From NCBI GenBank assembly GCA_016699715.1, contig CP065007.1, forward strand, positions 1,860,001 through 1,924,000: DNA of 64,000 bases. The letters run 5' to 3'. The notes beneath the pieces are model-generated. The model was not told where the DNA came from and searched no databases. It saw nothing but the letters and a program-made list of their open reading frames with translations. Source of the stretch: Candidatus Competibacteraceae bacterium. GTDB lineage: Bacteria; Pseudomonadota; Gammaproteobacteria; Competibacterales; Competibacteraceae. Positions 1-7,440 of the stretch are shown piece by piece. Each line of letters starts with the position of its first letter. Within the stretch, counting starts at the first letter, position 1. The translations under genes and the position numbers were made by a program.

Positions 1-434
1 TCGACCTGTTGGTCCGGGATCACCGCACCGGAGTTGAGATAACCCCGTTCGACGTAATACAGGGTCAACTGGCGGCGCGCTTCCTGCAATTCCTCGGCGC
101 TGAGGACCCGGTTCTCATACGGTGCGGTGACGGCGGCCAGTTCCTCACGGGTGAACACGGTGTTGCCAGTCAGTTCGAAGCGGCGCACGAAGACCCGCTC
201 TTGGCTGGATAGGGGCGATTCGAGGGATGGCGGCGGACGACCCGGCAAGGCCGGCGCGGGTCTGGCATAATCCGGGGGTGTCAGGTTGCGCCCGCCCGGC
301 CGCTGCTCCCATAAGTCCGCGTCCTGCCCCAATGCCAAAAACGGCCACAGTGTCAGCAGGCCTAGGAACGCGCGGACCGACCGCCAGCGAATAAAGTGAT
401 GGAAAGCGCCACGGTTCATGTGATTTCGCATCAT
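1..434 (-). CDS. ShlB/FhaC/HecB-type two-partner secretion transporter, N-terminal part (cut by window edge)
   Basis: Reading the minus strand from an ATGATG at 434 gives an open frame that runs off the left edge, about 144 codons. It begins with a signal peptide (basic residues, then a hydrophobic stretch ending FLALGQ) and a proline-rich linker. A POTRA-like segment follows: VFVRRFELTGNTVFT, then LTLYYVERGYLNSG. This order is typical of TpsB outer-membrane pores of the Omp85 superfamily, which export large TpsA proteins such as haemolysins and adhesins. The beta-barrel lies outside the window, so the assignment rests on the signal peptide and POTRA motif. An AAGG lies about six bases before the first ATG. 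No TpsA partner is visible. Confidence is good for the family and low for the substrate. Confidence 0.72.
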   Translation of the reverse strand, partial: MMRNHMNRGAFHHFIRWRSVRAFLGLLTLWPFLALGQDADLWEQRPGGRNLTPPDYARPAPALPGRPPPSLESPLSSQERVFVRRFELTGNTVFTREELAAVTAPYENRVLSAEELQEARRQLTLYYVERGYLNSGAVIPDQQV

Positions 435-525
435 GGATCGCCTTAATCCATTCAAGTTGGCAATGACTTCATCTTAGAATCATTCCACCTTAGGCCGCTA
501 CAGTTGTCCACAGGATTGTTTCACT

Positions 526-1686
526 ATGATTTGCGATTTTGACCAGCCCCTTACCCGTTACGGCAGCGACAGCCTGAAATGGCAGCGTTACGGCTCGGCT
601 CTGCCGCTGTGGGTGGCGGACATGGACTTCGCCGCCCCGGAACCGGTACTGGCGGCTCTGCACGAACGAGTCGCGCACGGAATATTCGGCTACGGTGCGC
701 CGCCGGAGGAATTGACCGAAACGATTTGCGCACGGATGGCCGATCTTTATCGCTGGACCGTAACACCGGAACAAATCGTGTATCTGCCGGGGCTGGTGTG
801 CGGCTTGAACGTGGTGTGCCGGGCGGTCGGCGAACCGGGCGACGGTGTGCTGGTGCAAACGCCGGTGTATCCGCCGTTTCTGGCCGCGCCGGGCCATCAG
901 GATCGACGGCTGGTCACCGCTGAACTGAGCGCCGAGCAGCGCGATGGTCGGCTGCATTACCGCTTCGACGCCGAGGCGTTCGCGACGGCCATCGACTCGC
1001 GCACCCGGCTATTCATCCTCTGCCACCCGCACAACCCGGTCGGGCGGGCGTTCGGGGTCGAGGAACTGACCCGGCTGGCGGAGATCTGCGAGCGCCGGGA
1101 TCTCGTGGTCTGTTCGGACGAGATTCACTGCGATCTACTGTTGGACGGACGCCGGCACACGCCGCTGGCCGCCCTGTCGCCGGACATCGCCCGGCGCTGC
1201 ATCACACTGATGGCCCCCAGCAAGACCTTCAATATCCCCGGTTTGGGCGCCAGCTTCGCGATCATCCAGCATCCCGATCTCCGCCAGCGATTCAAACAGG
1301 CGATGCGCGGCATCGTGCCGGACGTGAACATCCTCGCCCTGACCGCCGCGCTGGCCGCCTATCGCCACGGCGGCGAGTGGCTGCGGGCTTTGCTGGCGTA
1401 TCTCGCCGCCAACCGCGATTTTCTAATCGACCATATCGCCCGCCACTGGCCCGATATCGACGTGACCGTGCCCGAGGCCACCTATCTGGCCTGGCTGGAC
1501 TGTCGGAATGCGGGCATCGCCGGCAACCCGCAGCGCTTCTTCCTGGAGCGGGCCGGCGTGGCGCTGAACGATGGCGCGACCTTCGGTCCGGGCGGCGAAG
1601 GTTTCGTGCGGCTGAACTTTGGTTGCCCGCGCGCTACCCTGGCGGAAGGCTTGGAGCGGATGGGGGCGGCGCTGGCCGCACGCTGA
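526..1686 (+). CDS. patB: PatB/MalY family PLP-dependent cystathionine beta-lyase (aminotransferase fold)
   Basis: A 386-aa fold-type I PLP enzyme of the MalY/PatB subgroup. Members cleave C-S bonds of cystathionine and related thioethers to pyruvate, ammonia and a thiol. The N-terminal signature LPLWVADMDFAAPEPV, the SDEIHCDLL strand with the PLP-ring aspartate, and the Schiff-base lysine in APSKTFNIPGL (about Lys233) are all present. The C-terminal VRLNFGCPR carries the carboxylate-binding arginine. Length is normal for the family. The start at ATG 526 gives the usual short N-terminus (MICDFDQPL). It is divergent from the TpsB gene and convergent with the ammonium transporter, so it is probably monocistronic. 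Whether the in vivo substrate is cystathionine or another thioether cannot be read from sequence. Confidence 0.88.
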   Translation: MICDFDQPLTRYGSDSLKWQRYGSALPLWVADMDFAAPEPVLAALHERVAHGIFGYGAPPEELTETICARMADLYRWTVTPEQIVYLPGLVCGLNVVCRAVGEPGDGVLVQTPVYPPFLAAPGHQDRRLVTAELSAEQRDGRLHYRFDAEAFATAIDSRTRLFILCHPHNPVGRAFGVEELTRLAEICERRDLVVCSDEIHCDLLLDGRRHTPLAALSPDIARRCITLMAPSKTFNIPGLGASFAIIQHPDLRQRFKQAMRGIVPDVNILALTAALAAYRHGGEWLRALLAYLAANRDFLIDHIARHWPDIDVTVPEATYLAWLDCRNAGIAGNPQRFFLERAGVALNDGATFGPGGEGFVRLNFGCPRATLAEGLERMGAALAAR

Positions 1687-1715
1687 ACAAGCTGGCGGCG
1701 ACCGCGCGAAATCCC

Positions 1716-1733
1716 GTGGCCTTCCCTGGCCAC
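1716..1733. terminator. Short inverted repeat between convergent patB and amt
   Basis: GTGGCC and GGCCAC flank a 6-nt loop in the 57-bp gap between two convergent genes. The position suits a bidirectional terminator, but there is no clear T-run on either strand. This is a weak call. Confidence 0.3.
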
Positions 1734-1743
1734 CGCCGTTTCG

Positions 1744-3063
<1,320 letters not shown>

Positions 3064-3169
3064 GGATCGTCATCTCGATTCGTTCTGTTAGGATCGTTTG
3101 ATTCATCGGGATTGCTTGCCCCATTCCGGGTCGAAACAGGGCCGTTCACGGATAAAGCGGGTGCAAATC

Positions 3170-3185
3170 AGCAAATTTCACACCT
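3170..3185 (-). promoter_or_regulatory. Candidate sigma-54 (RpoN) -24/-12 promoter of amtB
   Basis: On the minus strand the sequence AGGTGTGAAATTTGCT has the invariant GG-N10-GC spacing of sigma-54 promoters and a good -12 box (TTGCT). The -24 box matches the TGGCAC consensus only in the GG. It lies 107 to 122 bp before the amtB start, with AT-rich DNA upstream and an NtrC-like palindrome beyond that. Confidence 0.55.
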
Positions 3186-3248
3186 TTGATAAAATAGTTT
3201 TTTAAATCAATTAGATAACAAATATCCGATCCAAGCAACACGGATTTT

Positions 3249-3265
3249 TGCACTTAATTAGTGCA
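3249..3265. promoter_or_regulatory. NtrC-like binding palindrome upstream of amtB
   Basis: TGCACTTAATTAGTGCA is a perfect TGCAC-N7-GTGCA palindrome, the half-site arrangement of the enterobacterial NtrC consensus. Its centre is about 98 bp upstream of the start point expected from the sigma-54 element, a usual enhancer distance. A further TGCAC half-site begins at 3281. The AT-rich stretch between site and promoter could host IHF bending, which is inference. Confidence 0.6.
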
Positions 3266-3448
3266 TGAATTGACATTTATTGCACAAAATATGGGCGTTT
3301 CAGTACTTAACGGAGAACAGTCCGATAGATGGAATGGGTTCGTTGGTGGTGGTTGTTATCCTCCACCAGCAGCCGGACTTCAGCGATTGGCTCGATCATT
3401 CGCGAGTTGCCCTGAAACCGAGCAAACGACCTTCCGCCACTGTCGTAC

Positions 3449-3454
3449 TATAAT
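3449..3454 (+). promoter_or_regulatory. Candidate -10 box for the SWIM/retron operon
   Basis: A perfect TATAAT lies 82 bp before the preferred start of the SWIM gene. The -35 region 17 bp upstream (ACGACC) is poor. The region 3266-3535 contains no convincing coding sequence. Confidence 0.4.
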
Positions 3455-3535
3455 TTTTTCACCAGGGGCCATCGCCGTGCCAGCATGGCGAAACCTCAAA
3501 CTTCGAACAAACTCTTGTGTAAGGTCCGATACTCA

Positions 3536-5335
3536 ATGGCTAGCGCCGAAGTGATTCACCGCTACCGGGAATTCACCCCGCCCTCCGGCGAAACCGATGA
3601 CGATCCATTGGATTTACCGCTCGATGGCGCACGTCCCGAGGTTCAGCTCAAAGCCGAAGTCCTGCGAACCGATGTAGTGCGCGATGGTTTGCTGACTCTC
3701 GGCGACATCCTATCGAGTGATCGGCGCCGCCAAGCCAGCGACCGGGCCGACTATCTGGCCTACCTGCTACGCAAGGGCAAGCGCGCTACTCAAGCGGTCT
3801 GGGAAGCACAAAAAGCCTTCCTGGCCACCCAATACGGCGAAGCCACTCAGCAGGAAGCCCCACTCGATCCCTTGTTCAGCGTCGATGAGCACGGCGTCAG
3901 CATCGAAGTCTTTTCGCGTGATGAATCGACCTACGCACGACTGCATCTCAAAGCCGATAGCGCTTACCAGGCCGAATCCTTCACGGCGGGAACTTCTCAT
4001 CTCAGCCTCACGCCATCGTTGTTGCAGGCATTGACCGGCATCCGTGCCCACCGGGCTGTCACCTTGCATGGTTACTCGTCAACCGCCGGGACCGCCAAGA
4101 CCGTGCGGGTGCCATACCGCTGGCTGCGCGCCTTCGGGCAGGTGCAAGCCGCTTCGACCCTGCCCGCCGAACGGGTCCACCTGGCCCCGATCGACCTCTA
4201 CAACGTTCTCCTGAGCCTGAGGCTGCGTAAAGCGAAAACGGCGCCGCGCGCGCTGCGTTACGAACTGGTTCCGGGCCAAACGCCGCGATTGGTGCTGGAA
4301 CCCTGGGAACAGGTGTTGAACGCCAGCGGCTCGCCCTATCAAGGCCAAGTGCCGCGGGTAGTACGCACTTGGGGTCGCCAGCGATTGAATCTGCTCGGCC
4401 GCTTGCTGCCCCATGTCAAAGCCGTGGATGTTTATCTACTTGGCGCTGGTTTACCCGCTTTTTATGTGCTGGACATGGAATCCGCCAGTCTGAGCTTGGC
4501 CTTGAGCGGCTGGACCGACAGCGGGTGGGCCGGTATCGCCACTTTCGATCTGCTCGCGCCCGGCGGCGGCGAAGATGAAGTATTGGCCAAGCGCGTCATC
4601 AAACAGTTGACCGAACGCCCTCTAACTTTGGACGCCCTGAGCGAGACACTGCGTCAACCACGCCAGACCATCAGGCCAGTGCTGTTGCAGGAGTTGCTCA
4701 AGGGAACCTTGGTCCACGATATCGCCAGCGGTCTGTTCCACCACCGGCCGCTGATGGCTCAACCGCTGACATTGGATCGGTTGCGCTACCGTGACGCCCG
4801 TGAGGAACAGGCGCATCGACTGTTGGCGACCGAAGAACAGGTCCAGCTGACCCGCATCCACGATCTCGGCTTGGATGGCACCACCATCGATGGCGAGGTA
4901 CAGGATCGGCAGGCCCATCGCCACTATCAAACGTCGTTCACTTTGGATCGCGAAGGCCGCACCATCAAGGCAAGCTGCACCTGCCACGAATTCCGCCGCG
5001 CCGGCCTGAAACAAGGACCCTGCCCGCACATGATCGCGCTGCGACTGCGCTATGCCCGCGAACAGGTCGCGCTGGAACAGGCGCGGGAAACCGCCGAAGG
5101 TCGCCGGCTGATTCGCGCCGAAACGCGAACCCTGACCCGTCGCCAAGGCGAAACCGTGTTGAGCTACCGGATTTCCCTGGACGAACGCCAGATACTGCTG
5201 CGCTGGGGTCACGATCCCCAAACCTTGCGCCAGCAACGGCTGCTGTTCAATCGCACCGAAGAGGCTCGCGACGCTTATTTCGCCCGCCTCGACCGTCTGG
5301 CCAAACAGGGCTTTATCGACGCCAGCACGGCGTAA
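3536..5335 (+). CDS. Winged-helix / SWIM zinc-finger protein of retron locus (WHSWIM-like)
   Basis: About 599 aa, predicted cytoplasmic. A SWIM zinc finger is visible at about residues 481-498 (C481-x-C483-x12-C496-x-H498, within KASCTCHEF and GPCPHMIAL). Ahead of it, roughly residues 345-400 (VLAKRVIKQLTERPLTLDAL and following) read as a winged helix-turn-helix. SWIM fingers bind DNA or proteins. The rest of the protein I do not recognise. I chose ATG 3536 because an AAGG lies upstream; the in-frame ATG 3485 has no ribosome-binding site. The gene sits directly before a retron-like ncRNA and reverse transcriptase. As I recall, one catalogued retron class (type XIII) pairs its RT with a WHSWIM and an ARM-repeat protein, which fits this neighbourhood. 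The molecular role is unknown. Confidence 0.75.
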   Translation: MASAEVIHRYREFTPPSGETDDDPLDLPLDGARPEVQLKAEVLRTDVVRDGLLTLGDILSSDRRRQASDRADYLAYLLRKGKRATQAVWEAQKAFLATQYGEATQQEAPLDPLFSVDEHGVSIEVFSRDESTYARLHLKADSAYQAESFTAGTSHLSLTPSLLQALTGIRAHRAVTLHGYSSTAGTAKTVRVPYRWLRAFGQVQAASTLPAERVHLAPIDLYNVLLSLRLRKAKTAPRALRYELVPGQTPRLVLEPWEQVLNASGSPYQGQVPRVVRTWGRQRLNLLGRLLPHVKAVDVYLLGAGLPAFYVLDMESASLSLALSGWTDSGWAGIATFDLLAPGGGEDEVLAKRVIKQLTERPLTLDALSETLRQPRQTIRPVLLQELLKGTLVHDIASGLFHHRPLMAQPLTLDRLRYRDAREEQAHRLLATEEQVQLTRIHDLGLDGTTIDGEVQDRQAHRHYQTSFTLDREGRTIKASCTCHEFRRAGLKQGPCPHMIALRLRYAREQVALEQARETAEGRRLIRAETRTLTRRQGETVLSYRISLDERQILLRWGHDPQTLRQQRLLFNRTEEARDAYFARLDRLAKQGFIDASTA

Positions 5336-5369
5336 CCCGATATAACCGATTCATAACTAACAACAACCT

Positions 5370-5398
5370 TTGACAAGGGAGTGAAAAGTCCGTAGCGT
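5370..5398 (+). promoter_or_regulatory. Candidate sigma-70 promoter for the msr-msd RNA
   Basis: A perfect TTGACA (-35) is followed after 17 bp by TAGCGT as a weak -10. Initiation about seven bases downstream falls at about 5405, almost exactly where the a1 repeat begins at 5403. That coincidence supports a dedicated promoter for the ncRNA. Confidence 0.5.
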
Positions 5399-5402
5399 AA
5401 TG

Positions 5403-5660
5403 ATTGCTGGAGCGTGAGGCGTTCCTCCATTAGCCTTTTGGGCGGCGTTGCGCCGTCCGGGAATTCCAACGCCACACACGCCACAAGGTAGGCTGTTCTT
5501 GGCCAGCTTCGCCAGTACCCGCCCCTAGTTGTCGGCGGAGCTGGGCCAACCACGCCACCGCGGTTTCCGCCAACAACTAGGGGCGGGTACTGGCGGCTGG
5601 CCGGTGAGCCTACCGTGTCCCTTGTGAGAAGTAGCGGTTTGCGCCTCACGCTCCAGCAAT
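5403..5660 (+). ncRNA. Retron msr-msd non-coding RNA
   Basis: A non-coding 258-nt element immediately upstream of the RT gene. A perfect 19-bp inverted repeat (5403-5421 and 5642-5660) encloses it, as the a1/a2 stem of a retron would. Next to a1 is a TTAGC context (G at 5433), a candidate branch guanosine. Then comes a GC-rich msr-like hairpin (5440-5447 with 5451-5458, loop of 3). The long msd-like hairpin has a perfect 22-bp stem, 5511-5532 with 5573-5594. It is extended outward by GGCCAGC/GCTGGCC (5501-5507, 5596-5602) and GGTAGGCT/AGCCTACC (5487-5494, 5607-5614), and inward by GGCGGA/TCCGCC. The RT start is 24 nt after a2. The branch point and exact msDNA ends are inferred. Confidence 0.85.
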
Positions 5661-5684
5661 CCTTACGCTCGGTCTGAAAAAGGC

Positions 5685-6986
5685 ATGAGCGAGACCCCCC
5701 CCACCTGGGAAGACATCGCCCAAGTCGGCGATATCGAACGCTGGGTCGTCACCCGGCTGCGGCAACTGGATCTGCTGGACGAAGTTACCGACCCCGGCAA
5801 ACTCACCAGCGCCGCCCTCCACCAATACAAAGCGCGCCGCGAAGAAGAACGCCGCGTGCGCAAGCAGTTGCGCCAGCAGGGCTGGGCCGCCTTCCGCCAA
5901 GCCCATCTGGTCTATCTGGGCGCGGACGTATTCCATCACGACACGCCCGACCAAGACCGCTACGACCTCCCCGATCCCGAAACCCGGCGCGAGGTCAACG
6001 CCCTACCGGCGCTCAAGGACGTTCAAGCCCTCGCCAAGGCGCTCGATCTGTCCATTCCCCGCCTGCGCTGGCTGGCGTTCCACCGCGAAGTGGATAGCGG
6101 CAGCCACTACCAATACTGGACTATCCCCAAGCGCGACGGCGGCGCCCGCCTGATCAGCGCGCCCAAGCCGACGCTGAAAAAGACCCAACGCTGGATTTTG
6201 CGCCAGATCGCCGAACGCCTGCCGGTACATGGGGCGGCGCACGGCTTCCTACCCGGACGCAGCATCTTCAGCAACGCCGCCGTCCACGCGGGCGCACACA
6301 CCATCGTCAAGCTCGACATCCGCCACTTCTACCCCACTGTCACCTGGCGGCGGGTCAAGGGTCTGTTCCGCAAAGGCGGCTACGGCGAACAGGTCGCCAC
6401 CGTGCTGGCCCTGCTCTGCACCGAAGCGCCGCGCGAACTGCTGCCACTCGACGGCCAGCATGTCCACGTTGCCAGCGGGCCGCGCGCGCTGCCGCAAGGC
6501 GCTCCGACCAGCCCGGCCCTCAGCAACACTGTTTGCCTGCGACTGGATTGCCGGCTGTCCGGCCTGAGTCAAAAGCTGGGATTCCGCTACACCCGCTACG
6601 CCGACGATCTGACCTTTTCCTGGCATGACAGCTCGCCACCGCCGCTGGGTCGCTTGCTGCGTTGCGTCCACGCCATTCTCAAGGCCGAAGGCTTCGTTCC
6701 ACATCCGAAAAAAACCCGGATTCTGCGCCGGGGCCGCCGGCAAACCGTGACTGGCCTGGTCGTCAACGAAACACCAGCGGGCAGTCCGGCGCGGGTGCCG
6801 CGCGCCCAGGTTCGACGCCTGCGCGCCGCCCTGCACAACCGGCTGCATGGCAAGCCCGGTAAGGAAGGTGAAAGTCTGGCGCAACTGCGCGGCTGGGTCG
6901 CCTTCCTGCACATGACCGATCCGGAGCGGGCCAAACCGTTTCTGGCGCAACTCAAACAACTGGAGGAGCGTGGCACGGATGAGTGA
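5685..6986 (+). CDS. Retron reverse transcriptase
   Basis: A 433-aa reverse transcriptase that would copy the adjacent msd RNA into multicopy single-stranded DNA. RT motifs are seen in order: YWTIPKRDGGARLISAP; the retron-type NAxxH motif at residues 197-201 (NAAVH); VKLDIRHFYPTV with the first catalytic aspartate; LPQGAPTSPALSN; the catalytic YADD at 305-308; and the VTG motif at 355-357. NAxxH and VTG are hallmarks of retron RTs rather than group II intron or DGR enzymes. The first 110 residues form a charged N-terminal extension. The gene follows its ncRNA by 24 nt and overlaps the WGR-domain gene by 8 bp, which suggests translational coupling. Retron RTs act in anti-phage tripartite systems; the effector here is not proven. 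Confidence 0.92.
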   Translation: MSETPPTWEDIAQVGDIERWVVTRLRQLDLLDEVTDPGKLTSAALHQYKARREEERRVRKQLRQQGWAAFRQAHLVYLGADVFHHDTPDQDRYDLPDPETRREVNALPALKDVQALAKALDLSIPRLRWLAFHREVDSGSHYQYWTIPKRDGGARLISAPKPTLKKTQRWILRQIAERLPVHGAAHGFLPGRSIFSNAAVHAGAHTIVKLDIRHFYPTVTWRRVKGLFRKGGYGEQVATVLALLCTEAPRELLPLDGQHVHVASGPRALPQGAPTSPALSNTVCLRLDCRLSGLSQKLGFRYTRYADDLTFSWHDSSPPPLGRLLRCVHAILKAEGFVPHPKKTRILRRGRRQTVTGLVVNETPAGSPARVPRAQVRRLRAALHNRLHGKPGKEGESLAQLRGWVAFLHMTDPERAKPFLAQLKQLEERGTDE

Positions 6987-7431
6987 GTGGCAAGTTTCCC
7001 TGGTTTTCCAGGACAGCAAATCCAACAAATTCTGGCGAGCGCGCTGCGTCGGCAACAATCTGGAAGTCAACTTCGGCCGGATCGGCAGCCAGGGACAATC
7101 CCAGGCCAGACGCTACGATTCGCCGGAAGACGCAACGCGCGAACTGGAAAAACAGGCGCGGGAAAAACACAAGAAAGGCTACGTGGATGGCGACGGCGGC
7201 CCGAGCGAAACGGCCGCGCCATCCGCTGCCATCGAAGCCGCCGCCCCAGCCTCCTCGCAATGTGCGCTGGTCCTGACGCTGGGCGAACGCCGCCTGGAAC
7301 TGCGCCTGAGCGTGGAAGGCAACGCGCTGCACACTCACGGTGTGGAACACTACTCCGACGCCTCCGCCGCCGAAGCCGCCTTTGCCCAAATCCGGGCGGC
7401 CTTGGAAGCCGAAGGCTACCGGCCTCAATAG
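6979..7431 (+). CDS. WGR-domain protein of the retron operon
   Basis: About 150 aa. Residues 3-70 form a WGR domain (WQVSLVFQDSKSNKFWRARC, then NFGRIGSQGQ), in which phenylalanine replaces the tryptophan of the defining W-G-R motif. WGR domains bind nucleic acid ends and occur in PARPs and in bacterial proteins of unknown function. An acidic/alanine-rich linker leads to a second small alpha/beta segment (residues 90-150: LVLTLGERRLELRL...) that I do not recognise. I chose the start at ATG 6979, which overlaps the end of the RT gene; an in-frame GTG lies at 6970. The next gene begins within 10 bp, so RT, WGR and HEAT genes are probably co-transcribed. A role in sensing or binding RT-DNA is speculation. 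Confidence 0.78.
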   Translation: MSEWQVSLVFQDSKSNKFWRARCVGNNLEVNFGRIGSQGQSQARRYDSPEDATRELEKQAREKHKKGYVDGDGGPSETAAPSAAIEAAAPASSQCALVLTLGERRLELRLSVEGNALHTHGVEHYSDASAAEAAFAQIRAALEAEGYRPQ

Positions 7432-7440
7432 GCGATGCTC

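Noticed and set aside
5511..5594. Large hairpin as a terminator or IS end
   Set aside because: No T-run, and it is nested inside an a1/a2-like repeat directly before an RT gene, so msd RNA is a better explanation.
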